DNA of 64,000 nucleotides from Castanea sativa (lineage: Eukaryota > Streptophyta > Magnoliopsida > Fagales > Fagaceae). The translations under genes and the position numbers were made by a program. Of this stretch, positions 12,456-22,591 are shown piece by piece (positions within the stretch are counted from its first letter, which is position 1; the number at the start of each line of letters is the position of its first letter). The notes beneath the pieces are model-generated. The model was not told where the DNA came from, did not search any database, and worked only from the letters and a program-made list of their open reading frames with translations. Where the stretch lies: assembly GCF_040712315.1 (NCBI RefSeq), contig NC_134018.1, positions 43,959,335 through 44,023,334 of the forward strand. The letters are read 5' to 3'.

Positions 12456-12947
12456 TTATTAGCGACGACAATGTTGTCACTAATATTTTATCATATCATT
12501 AGTGACGACAAACAATATCATCACTAATATGCAATTTTTAGTGATGACATGTTTGTGGTCACTAATATATCATTATCTGTGATGATAGCAAGCATCATCA
12601 CTAGTAATGACATATTAGCGACAATAAAAATGTCGTCGTTAATAATAATCTACTAGCGACGACAAAAAAAAAATCGTCACTACTAATGAGCTAGTAGCGA
12701 CGACATTTCATCTTGGATTCTTGAGTTATTTATGACGACAATTGTCACTATTTGCGATGATTTTGTCGTCGTTAATAGTTTTGTATTTTGCGACGACATT
12801 AATATTGTCACTAAATATTTTTTTGTTACCACTTTTGTTTAACGAAAGTTAGTGACGACATTTTTCGTCGCTAATTAAATTAGCGACGATATTTTAAGCA
12901 TTAGTGACGACTATATGTCGTCGCTAAAGACCAAATTTCTTGTAGTG
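12456..12947 (-). repeat. Right subterminal repeat block and terminal inverted repeat of the CACTA element
   Basis: This is the mirror of the left block. TTAGCGACGACA and TGTCGTCACTA-type units alternate up to the terminal TTCTTGTAGTG at 12947. The units are the same as in the left block, which ties the two ends to a single element. Confidence 0.85.
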
Positions 12948-13210
12948 TGGGTTGATACTTGATTGTGCCAACTATTTTAGATTACGAATAATTTTAGTAC
13001 TAAAAATTATACTACAATATTGTCACAAATTAATGCAACAAGATGCCACTTTAATTATTTAATTACTCAAAATTATCAATCATCTCCCCCCTGTTAACTA
13101 AAAAACTCCATGGATTACCACTTGTTAAACAATCAATCAGCCTTATTAAAACCTTAAACATAATATTATTCGATTTAAATGAGTCATAGATTTTAATTTA
13201 TTTCCTTTTG

Positions 13211-13555
13211 AAATCTCAATGTTTAATTAATTATTTTGAAACTATAAGTTTTAATTTGTTACTTTTTAAAATCTCAAGGTTTAATTCATTACTTTTCAAA
13301 TTAACATGTGTTGAGTATGTACTTGAATTAAAGATCTAGACTAAAATCAAACATATTGATATGTGCTAAATATGTTACTTTTCAAATCTCAATGTTTAAT
13401 TTATTATTTTTAAAACTATAAGTTTTAATTTGTTACTTTTTAAAATCTCAAAAGTTTAATTCATTACTTTTCAAATTAACATGTGCTCGATCAATATGTA
13501 CTTGACATAACAAGCTAAAATCAAACATATTAATGTTCAAAATATGTTACATACG
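13211..13555 (+). repeat. Two-copy tandem repeat, period ~173 bp
   Basis: AAATCTCAATGTTTAAT begins at 13211 and again at 13384. The following sequence is nearly the same in both, including ACTATAAGTTTTAATTTG, ACTTTTCAAATTAACATGTG and AAATCAAACATATT. It is non-coding. Confidence 0.8.
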
Positions 13556-13676
13556 GATTATACTAACATCTTCCCTCAAAAATATAAATGTGGTGGAGAA
13601 AGTTATCTTGAATATGAAGTAAGGCGGTTCAATACATTTTGAGGTGAATGTGATAAATTTAAGTGCGTTTTTGTCA

Positions 13677-13790
13677 GGAACCTTGTAACTCAACTAGTTA
13701 GCACTTCTTGATATTTTCTCAAAAACATTCACAGTTCAAATTCTTCCTCCCCTAATAATTGAATTATCAAAACAAAAAAAAAGGGTGTGC
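13677..13790 (+). mobile_element. tRNA-derived SINE fragment (family 2)
   Basis: The stretch TAACTCAACTAGTTAGCAC followed by CAGTTCAAATTCTTCC resembles A- and B-box pol III promoter motifs. It ends in GAATTATC plus an A-rich tail. The same order of motifs occurs at 20462-20575, so the two are copies of one SINE-like family. Terminal duplications are not clear. Confidence 0.5.
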
Positions 13791-13914
13791 TTTAAATATT
13801 TATATATAAATTACAATTTGAAACTTAAAGTTTTTTTTTTTTTACTTTTAAAAACCTCAACACCCTGTCTAACATTAAATTCTACATCATATTTGAGGGG
13901 CAATCCAAAGAGAC

Positions 13915-16015
13915 GGTTTTGACTAAAACTATCTACAATCTATGACAATTGACAAGATACAGTGCATTTGGTAGAACATTACCGAGTAAAATAAATAAAT
14001 AAAAGTCACCTAAATGGCTTAGTATCAAGTATCAACATAAATTATTGTCTAGACAAGTTGGCTCATCTGCCCAATATTTTAAAATGATAGAAATAACACA
14101 TAATCTAGTCAAGCAAATGAATCTGGTGCTAATAGACTATGAGCATAGCACCCAAATTTTTTGGTACTTACTTTCAAGTTGGCATAATTCTGATTTAATT
14201 AGTATGAAAACTTGACTTGTCTTTCCTTAAAAGAAGCTTCCATAGAAACTATTCCAAGTAATTGATCCAAATTCCAAAGTTAAACCCATCATCTTGTTTT
14301 TTGTAAAGAGTTATCTTCCGAATCCCACTATTTTATACCTCAGTTATTGTATTTTAATTTGTTTTTCAACTCAATTGATACAATCTTGAAGTATAAATTG
14401 CACTCTCTCTCTTAAGTTTTTTGTTACTATACTTAATTAGCTCTCCTCTAATTGAGCGTAAGACATTCATCTCCTTTAAAATGCAAATTATTTACACTAA
14501 CCTCTCTTTTTTAAAATATCTTGAGTTTTTTTTTTTTTTTTTACCCTCCATTTAAATTAGTATCCACACCCCTCTAATGGAAAATATGAGATTTTTAAAG
14601 ATTTTTTTCAATATTTTTTAAAGATTTTTTTTTCTATTTATTTAATTAGCAAAGTTCATTGTATATATTTTGCATTTTAGAGGAAGTGTGAATATTGTAT
14701 TCCAAATTAGAAAGAAGGTAAATTTAATAACTAAAAAAAAAAAAAAAATCAAGGGAGGTCGATGCAATTTTCCCTCTCTCAAAAGTGTACATTTAGGTTG
14801 GTAGAACCCACTTGACAAAAAATATAACAGAAATTTTCCAAAGCTATGCAACCAATTAGTATTTGCTAATGACACCAATAACTAAAAATAATGATTAAGA
14901 TTCGGAGATTTAAAAAACTTTCACTGCTTATGCTTAGAGTAACATTACTTTCATACGAGCTCATTATTGACTATTTTTATAATGTACTAATCATAATAGA
15001 TCACGTTAATAATTGTGAAAAGAAAAAAGTCTATATTTATTGAAAGTAATAAAAATGTCTCACGTCATACCAAAGATCCTAATTTCTCAATTTTATACTT
15101 TTATTCATGGGCATAGGTGCAATGCATGCACAACAAAACTATAAGATTAGGGGAAAAAAGGGAGGGAAAAATCTCAACATGACTAAGTCTACTACAAGGA
15201 CTAAAAGACCGAGTCTGCATGTGCTCCATATAGGTGTACATACATTATAAACTTATAATATACTCATCTTGTATGTGAGGAATTCATGGTGATATTATAT
15301 ACACATATTACATAAAAACTACATTGTTTTGAAAAATTAGCTTCATTAAATTAGAGTAATATTGCTTTTATATGAGCTCTTTTTTTTTTTTTTCTTTTTT
15401 TTGATGAAAGCTTTTATATGAGCTCTTTTCAATAATTGTAAAAAAAAAAAAAAATCACTTCCTACCAAATATCCTAGTTTCTCGATTTTTGGGTGCCGTC
15501 AGGTCAATGCATGCATGCACAATAAAACTATAAGAAAAAAAAAAGGGGAAAAATCTCTGTACGTCAGTTCATGACTAAGTCTACTACAAGGACTAAAAGA
15601 CCGAGTCTGTGCCCTATGTAGGTGTACATACGTTAATGTTATATGTAATATAGTCATCTTATATGTGAGGAATTCATGGTGATATTATATATACATATTA
15701 CATACAAACTACATTGTCTTGAAAAATTGGCTTCATTCGATTCTAGTAATATAGTCAAGGATGAAATTACAATAAGATAGTTCACTTGACAAACAAGAAC
15801 CTCTGCATACAATCCATATATTTTAAAGCTAGCTATGCATGAACTCTCCAAGTAAACAAATTTTACTACTTGAAAATTCCCAACCCACATGCAAATACAA
15901 AAACAATAATTAGCCAGACCTTAGTTTAAAAATTTTAGAATTAGCTATGAATCCTCGACGTCAACTACATTTATTCTTTTCCGTCATTTTATTCTATCAA
16001 AAAGTAAAATGACAC
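13915..16015 (+). repeat. Segmental duplication, copy A
   Basis: The block matches 54893-56405 in the same orientation. Shared landmarks in order are AGTCACCTA-ATGGC, GACAAGTTGGC-CATCTG, CTAATAGACT-TGAGCATAG, GAAACTATTCCAAGT, ATGACTAAGTCTA, CTACATTGT-TTGAAAAAT and CAAATTTTAC-ACTT. Copy A also repeats part of itself: about 15110-15345 and 15495-15745 are near-duplicates of each other. It contains a T-rich run and A15 tracts. Open frames are short and I see no gene. Confidence 0.85.
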
Positions 16016-16774
16016 TTCCAACAATAATCTATGCCAAGCATATAGCGTTTCTTAGAATTTTACTATGGAAATTTGTCAAAACCGGATTGGTGCAAGTTGG
16101 TTGACGTCAAACTTAAATACTTAATTTGTAATCTTAATTTGTGAAGGTTGACGTCAAACTCCTTAAAAACAAAGAAAATTGAATGAAGAAGTCCATTAAT
16201 GTGTTATTAAAGTTATTAATTAGAATCATTAATGAAGAAGTCCATTAATGTGTTATTACTTTTGTAACTCCATACTAATAAATGGATTCATCTATCATTC
16301 ATATTCAAAGCTACTATAATGACAACACCTTTAATAGGACTTCAAGTTACTGGTAATGACACGATAGATTTATTAAAGCCAACACTCAACGTGCATGAAT
16401 CTTATTATGAAAGGACTTCTGAGATTATTATACACTAACCATTGAAAGACTAGTCCTTATTGTCTTCCATAGTCTGAGCAATTTTAACTTGCACCTTATT
16501 TCCATCATGGTCCAACAATATACCTATCAAAATATAGACTACATCATGATGAATATGGTCAAGTCAAGGACTACAATATCAAGTAGACATATTTCAATAT
16601 TCCAATATTTTACATGATAAAAATATTGCAAAATTTCACAGTAAATTTTGAATAATTAATTATTGATAATAAAATATCAAGTTGGGCCACATTATTCTAA
16701 CAACTTTAATTTTATATCAAATTTGATTGTATTTTTGTTCAATAATTTTTTATATATATTTATTGTGGGATTTA

Positions 16775-17600
16775 ATGTAAGGGTTGTGTGTGAGAATTTG
16801 GTGAAGATTTTGCGACTGGTTTACGACTTGCTCGCAAGTGATAACCCTCGAAAGGCCATGTGAGAAGCATATGCTAGAATCTGAATAGTCTCATGCCAGG
16901 CTGAATTTCATGAGTTACTTCGTGACTAAGGCCAAGTTAAGAGTGACCTGCGAAACTCACTATCTGGAGCTTTTTAAAGTGTGTTTTTCTCATTTTTTTA
17001 CCAACACTATATAATTCTACATTACCCATGAAATTTTAAAGAGTTTTTTCAAGGAACTTTTGAGAGAGAAAACCCTAGTTATACACTTGAGAGTTAGAGA
17101 TTGTAAACCCACAATCATCTACACCATTTCTCTAAAGTTTTCCTCTACTCCTACCTCCCCATTTACACATCCTTGAAAGGTTCTTAGCCCAAACACTTAT
17201 CTCACCCATTTTGAGTATTGAGAGAAGTTTTGGTGCGTATGGGAAGTATTGGAAGAAGCCATTGATTGGCGAATACAATTTGGAGCTAATTGTGGGATTC
17301 AGATAACTAGTGAAGACATGGCTTTGTGAAGCCTATTGATAGCTAGAACTTAGAGGGTTCAAGTACATTAGGTAAATTAGGCTTGGAGGGTCTTTTTGAT
17401 ATTCGTGTACTCCAACTTTATTCACTAGTGGATCAATTTCGGCTTGGAGGGTCACGGAAAGGTTTTTCGCTGAGTACTTCGGTTTCCTCTTCGATAACAC
17501 GTCTTAGTATTATCTTGTGTTTGCATCTATCTTCCCTTACTTTTTAAGCTTTGTATTTGTTATTGCTTGCTTATGGTTTTGGCTTAGAGAGTAGTTCCAG
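16775..17600 (+). other. Possible solo LTR or LTR fragment
   Basis: The stretch is less AT-rich than its surroundings and has LTR-like order: GCAAGTGATAACCCTCGAAAG, then ACCCTAGTTATACACTTGAGAG, and a twice-repeated GGCTTGGAGGGTC before CGATAACACG. It lacks coding capacity. No terminal repeat pair or target duplication could be fixed by eye, so the assignment to a Copia-type LTR is tentative. Confidence 0.3.
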
Positions 17601-18167
17601 TAATTGCGTATTATTTACTTTTGTTTTGCACTTAAATAAGTTAAAGTAAAAGTAATTTAGACGGAAGTTTAAAAATTTGGGGTTTAAACAAGTTATATTA
17701 TTTTACACTATTTGAGCTTTCATTAACTATTATTCTTTCAATCCCAAATAGGAAAGGACTAAGTTATTGATTGGTTTAGCAAATCCGGGCTTTTATTACC
17801 ACAATTAGTGATATCCTGCGTGATAATTTCAACTCAAAAATGAATAAAGCTCAACCATCCATAAATTTCATCAATTGGCAAAGCAAATTTACCATGTCAT
17901 TCAAATCATTTCAACTAGAAATTAAAATCCAAATCCTACATTATAAGTACTTCCGTCCAAATCAACCAACAATGATTTAACTAAATCATAATACCAATTA
18001 GAAAAATGTTGTACAAATCAATATCAATAATTTGAACTAATACTCATTCCACTAGTTATTGTCCCAACCAAGCATGGCCCTTTGCAAACTAGTATTCGGA
18101 AAATTTTGATTTTTCTCTGCCTCATCGAGCCGAGCGGGTGGCACCCTGTCACTTACATAAGTTGTTG

Positions 18168-18812
18168 CTAAGACTTAGAAGCCTGAAAAAAAATCATATA
18201 TATAAACAACATAATCTGTATGAATGCAAAAAACTACAAAGAAAAGAAAGAAAGAAAGAAAGTGAAAGTAATTTTACACTTACCTGTGCACGAATCATCA
18301 CATAATCAATTATTGCAACTTTATACTCAAAAGATGTGTCACAATTTTCCTTAAGCTCCAAGAGAACCTGTAATATTTCAGAGTGCGCTATCCCAAGAAC
18401 AGCAACCTATTACTATGAAAAACTTAAATTAACATACATATACAAGGATATTGTTGGCAAGAGTGTTTATAATGTTTACAACAAACATAAAGCATTACCT
18501 GTTCCTCAATGATTTTCATCACATCCTATCTTCTTTTTTTAGCCGAGTCAGAATTGCTACCACATTAACAACCTTAGAGGGATTGACAGCATACAACAAC
18601 ATTGGTGCTTCCGACATAGTGATATCCTGCTCCACGGTGGGCTGTAATTGTTCCTTCATAAACGTCAATAACGAGTCGGTTGTTGGAAGAAAGTTGATCG
18701 GAGAAGCAACCTCGGAGTTGAAATTGGTTCCGGTAAGAACAACAAACTCCTCCTTGTCCTCTGAATCGACAGCTAACGAATTGAACTCGTACTCCTCCAA
18801 TGGATTCTGCAT
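18168..18812 (-). pseudogene. Small three-exon gene candidate, unknown product, one frameshift
   Basis: On the minus strand an open frame starts at 18812 (MQNPLEEYEF) and continues to about 18525. A 1-nt deletion there breaks the frame; restoring phase would lead into DVMKIIEEQ at the end of exon 1 (18499). Good splice sites (CAG/GTAATG at 18498; TTACAG at 18368) join it in phase to exon 2 (18284-18367, VLLELKENCDTSFEYK...), and a second intron (CAG/GTAAGT to TTTTCAG) joins a last exon ASKS-stop (18168-18182). The implied protein would be about 137 residues, acidic near the N-terminus, with a helical C-terminal half. I do not recognise the family. The GAAA repeat at 18840-18870 would lie in its leader. 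It is either a recently broken gene or an intact gene with an assembly error. Confidence 0.5.
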
Positions 18813-19327
18813 TATTAATTCTCTCAACAACGAAGAAAGAAATATAAGAAAGAAAGAAAGAAAGAAAGCAAAATATACTAAGTGTTGGAATAGTAGTGCT
18901 GCTGAGTGCAATTTATATGGCAGAGTTTAGGACAATCACCACCTATTAGTTTTTATTTTTATTTTTTAAGAATCACCACCTTAGATTGGTTTTACAACAA
19001 ATTATTATTAGTATTAAGTTTACTGACTTTAGACAAATAATATCATTTTAGGATAATGTTGTGAAAATGTTGTGGACGTAGTACTTCTTATTGCATAATA
19101 CCCAACACATAGTTCTATCCTAGAACGAGTTAGACATGTATTCATTATATATACTCTTAATTTCAAGAAGACAATTTTTACAACTAATTCGTGTGCAACT
19201 TCCATACCTAGAATATAATTAATTTAATTTAATTTAATTTTTAGGACAAATAAATAATTTTTAAAACACAACACAACACTGCACTGGGTGTGGCTATATT
19301 CTCACACCAACCTGTTAACCGGTCCTC

Positions 19328-19335
19328 TATAAATA
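19328..19335 (+). promoter_or_regulatory. TATA box for the small gene at 19649
   Basis: TATAAATA lies about 120 bases before a good 5' splice site (CAAG/GTAAGT at 19451/19452). That fits a plant promoter followed by a non-coding first exon and a leader intron ahead of the open frame at 19649. Confidence 0.45.
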
Positions 19336-19648
19336 CCAATACAGTTTGAAAGCTTATTCTCAAGTTTTACAAGTTTTTCCTTGCTAAAGCTATTGTTATT
19401 GTCAAGTTTTACAATTTTTTCGCTACTTTTAATTTTCATTGGGCTTTCAAGGTAAGTTAGAGTTCTAATTTGTTTGTTCTATTTACTTCATGTTTTTTTT
19501 TTTATTAACTTGAGTTATTAATTTGATTGTACATATGTGTAATTTGATTCTTTCTTTTCTTTCTATATGGTTCACTATTGTTGTTGTTATTGTATGTTTG
19601 CTAAAATAAGATTTATGTTGTAAATTTGTAATTTCAATTGCCATCATT

Positions 19649-19936
19649 ATGGAGAGCATGACTGCAACATGTGCAAAAATTAAAGAGAGAAAAAGGAAGA
19701 ATCGAGAAGTTGTAAAGAAAGCATAAAATAAAAAAGAACAGTGTATGAAAGAGTTGGTGAATAAAAAATCTCCTTTGGAGAGCAATATCAAGAGATGTAA
19801 TGAAGAAAGCATTGCGGATGAAGAAAATCAAAAGGCATGCGACTTGAAGAAGGCATTTTTAAGGGCTGAAACGACCATATTTGACCAATATGCGAACCTT
19901 TTGTCACAGTACTATATTATGAGGCACGACAGGTGA
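19649..19936 (+). pseudogene. Small lysine-rich gene remnant with one in-frame stop
   Basis: An ATG at 19649 opens a frame (MESMTATCAKIKERKRKN...) that stops at TAA 19724-19726. It then continues in the same frame for another 70 codons to a stop at 19936, containing KKSPLESNIKRCNEES and LLSQYYIMRHDR. A single change (CAA to TAA) would explain the stop. A TATA box (19328) and a leader intron donor (19452) lie upstream, and a donor-like CAG/GTGATA lies at the end, so further exons may exist. The product is unknown: highly charged and probably helical. It faces away from the gene candidate at 18168-18812. Confidence 0.4.
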
Positions 19937-20242
19937 TAATGTGATCAATGCTTTTGCGTCATGCTCATCCTGGTTTTTGCTCTATTAGTATGTCCTATTT
20001 CTAGATTACATAATAGTAGAAAATAATGTTATCCAATATCCAGTACTAGTATTAAATTTTTTTTTGGTACAATATTAGTCATGACGTTCTTCACTCTGTC
20101 TAAGATGTAGATCATCATGCAATATATAAAAATAAATTATCAAGTTTTTATTATTGATTCTTCCTCGATAACTTGAGATATATTTGGTTTAATTTTCCGT
20201 GTATATTCTCTCTTGTCTTGAATTAATGTTGGGAGCTGAAGT

Positions 20243-20402
20243 GGGTTCCAGTTAGCTCAACTGGTAAAGTTTCTGATAGTTGAATTGGAGATCTGGGGTT
20301 CAATCCCCGCCTACACAAAAAACTAATTGGTGTTTTGGTCTGATGACAAAGAGCGCTCATTAGGAGCAGACGCCATAAGTTGAAACTCTCTCTCAAAAAA
20401 AT
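20243..20402 (+). mobile_element. tRNA-derived SINE (family 1), plus-strand copy
   Basis: It opens GGGTTCCAGTTAGCTCAACTGG, a tRNA-like A box, followed by the B box GGGTTCAATCCCCGCC and a tRNA-unrelated body. The body includes TTGGTGTTTTGGTCTGATGA and AGAGCGCTC-TTAGGAGC. The same sequence is present on the minus strand at 33311-33462, so this is a dispersed SINE and not a tRNA gene. It cannot form a full cloverleaf. Confidence 0.8.
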
Positions 20403-20454
20403 GTTGCGAGATCAAAATATGTTTTTTCTTTTCCAAGAAGTTGTGAAAAGCATG

Positions 20455-20575
20455 TCTATAAATTGATGATTTAACTAGTTGGCACTTCTTAGTGTTTCCA
20501 ATAAAGACGATCAAGGTTCAAATCCACCCTCCCACACCCCAACTATTGAATTATAAAAAATAAAAAAAATCAAAC
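20455..20575 (+). mobile_element. tRNA-derived SINE fragment (family 2), second copy
   Basis: ATTTAACTAGTTGGCACTTCTTAGTG followed by AAGGTTCAAATCCACCCTCCC and AACTATTGAATTAT plus an A-rich tail matches the copy at 13677-13790. It sits directly downstream of the family 1 SINE. Confidence 0.5.
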
Positions 20576-21395
20576 TTTAGTCGACCAAAAGAGAGAAAAA
20601 TTGTAGTTTTATTTATACATCTTAAATTTGGATTATTGTGTGGATTCCAAATTCCAATTAACTTAATTAGTAAAAGTCATCTTACTTAAATAATTAAAGT
20701 ACTTAACAAGTCAAAAACTGCTATAAAAAAAAAAAAAAAAAACCATATAACCATAAAAATAAGGATATTGATTGTGAGAGTGTTTAGTCATTAACAAAAG
20801 GCATAAAGCGTTACCTCATTGGTTTGGATAGGTTAACAAAATACAAATTTATGTTGGTAACCAAGATTGTTCTAATGAAGGTAACGTTGCACACACGAAT
20901 CATAGAGTTCAAATGATTCGCACCCACAATGTATTTTGAATTCAGTTCCTCTATCTCATTGATTTGCGTTACAATAATCATTTTTCAAAAATCTAGCAAT
21001 ATTTTCTATAGTTCTAGTGTATATACAAGTTTATCAATATTCTTTTTTTTTTTTAGAATCAATATTCTTTGAAATTAAAATGAGTAAAAAAAGGATCATC
21101 AAATTTTATCAAATGATTCCAAACTATCTGAGTGAGCCTTTAACCAAATCTAACAAAATCCAACCTGATGTAGCTGTAATTATATTTTAGTACTAATGCT
21201 AGATACTAAAAGAGGAACATAATGTCTAAGGAGAGTGATTCACTCTTAGCCTATACCTTGGTGCCAGTTTAGAGTATATTCATTTTGAAAACCTCCTCCT
21301 TTACAAATACTTTCTTGAGTGGGACAAAGTACAAACCATATGATGAATTAGTAAAAATGAACTAAACAATTCACCAAAAACAAGATTTTAAAGAA
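20576..21395. other. Gene-free spacer before the Copia element
   Basis: This is AT-rich DNA without long frames. A stretch at about 20760-20830 resembles 18445-18500, around the intron 1 donor of the small minus-strand gene candidate, so a decayed partial copy of that locus may lie here. Confidence 0.35.
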
Positions 21396-21792
21396 GATAG
21401 TGTTGGATATTTTTATAATAAAAAAAATTATATTTATTTTAATACTCATTTATGTGAATTGAGGAAATTAATTATCCCTTAACGATAGATACGTGGATTG
21501 TTAAATTTTGAAATTCAAATATAATTCAAAATTTGAATAGTTGTTATTAATGGTTTTTTAATTAGGAAATCTTTGAACATCAACGTGATAGTAATACCAT
21601 CATTGCCAGTATATTTAATTTTATTACAAATATATACTTTACATTCTAAACATTTTGTATTCGAACGTTCTTATTTGAATATGCCATAGTAACGTCATAT
21701 ATGGAAGATTTTTCAGCACTTAAGTGTACATCTATTGCTGAATTATTTTATATTATAATAAGTTACCATATATATATATATATATATATATA

Positions 21793-22545
21793 TGTGGGGG
21801 GGTAAAAAGATCCTGATGGGAACATGGGCCTTTTGGGCCGTGTTAAGGAGGGCCGACCTGACCCTGGGTTTAGAAGTTGTTAATACTATGGGTCGGCCCA
21901 TGCGCCGAGGATCCGAGGACCCAGCCGAGGGTGAGCTTACCCTCGGGTGAGCACCGAAGAACTCGGGATTTCATAGTAAAGGTTAGGGGATGGCACAGTT
22001 AAGGCCAATGGTTAAAAGGGGGAAACCCTAGAATGCCCCAGAAGCACCGGTGTTGAAGAAATGTCAAAGATTAAGGCTGCTACCTCCACATTAAAGACCC
22101 TGCACCTACCACCCTGGCCGCATTAATGGGGAGGTGACACTTGAACAGTGAAAGGGAAACTTCTAGTTACTGTTCAAAGGCACTAAGAAAAGAAATATCT
22201 AGGCTAAGGGAGGAGTTGGGGCAGCACGTGTAAAAAGTATTAAAAAAAGAGAGTATTTAAGGGAGGACCTAGAACAGAAAGAAGGGGGACTTTTTGTAAC
22301 CTAACAAGAAAAAAAGACAAAGAGAGAGAGATAATATAAGAACAGCTCTCGGCTTATGTCCGAGGAGACCTATTTACGTTACTCCTTGCTGTTTCCAAAT
22401 ACCGCCAATCTTTAGTTTGTCATTTAATCTTCACTCACTTCTAATCTGGGTTTCAAGCCCACTCTCTACAAATTTTTATTGCTTAAGGCTCATTGGGCCT
22501 GAGCCCATATCTGTTCTTGGGTCCAGGTGCAATTGTGCACTTACA
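21793..22545 (+). repeat. 5' LTR of the Gypsy element
   Basis: This 753-bp LTR is nearly identical to 32256-33009. It contains the leader-like AGGGAGGACCTAGAACAG and ends ACTTACA just before the primer-binding site. Confidence 0.97.
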
Positions 22546-22547
22546 AT

Positions 22548-22565
22548 TGGCGCCGTCTGTGGGAA
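22548..22565 (+). promoter_or_regulatory. Primer-binding site of the Gypsy element
   Basis: TGGCGCCGTCTGTGGGAA begins two bases after the 5' LTR. It starts TGG, the complement of a tRNA CCA tail, and is the usual primer-binding position. I do not assign the tRNA. Confidence 0.85.
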
Positions 22566-22591
22566 CCTAGTCTAGAAGTAGTAGGGATATT

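Larger units (their letters stand above)
33..12947. mobile_element. Complete non-autonomous CACTA (En/Spm) transposon, 12.9 kb
   Basis: The left end starts CACTACAAGAA at 33 and the right end, read on the minus strand from 12947, also starts CACTACAAGAA. The first 28 bases of the two ends agree except at two positions. The trinucleotide TGG lies directly outside both ends (30-32 and 12948-12950), the 3-bp target duplication known for this superfamily. Both ends carry many short direct and inverted copies of a motif close to AGTGACGAC / GTCGTCACT, as expected for subterminal transposase-binding repeats. I see no TNPA- or TNPD-like open frame, so it probably moved with enzymes supplied elsewhere. 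It carries captured host exons (6153-6231, 9839-9974), a tandem array and a Helitron. The boundaries are read directly from sequence; lack of autonomy is an inference from the missing frames. Confidence 0.93.

Noticed and set aside
15654..15890. Minus-strand frame partly conserved with 56125-56310
   Set aside because: The similarity is explained by the DNA duplication (copy A / copy B); reading frames are short, differ at the ends and match no family.
18451..18930. 159-codon plus-strand frame
   Set aside because: It is antisense to the better supported spliced minus-strand gene, lacks a credible start context and runs through a GAAA repeat.
20243..20320. A tRNA gene suggested by GTTAGCTCAACTGG and GGGTTCAATCCCC
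   Set aside because: The arms cannot pair into a full cloverleaf and the same sequence recurs at 33311-33462 with a long non-tRNA body, so it is a SINE.
20755..20980. Possible second copy of the small minus-strand gene (similar to 18445-18500)
   Set aside because: Only about 60 bases are clearly alike and no matching exons continue, so I do not call it a gene.
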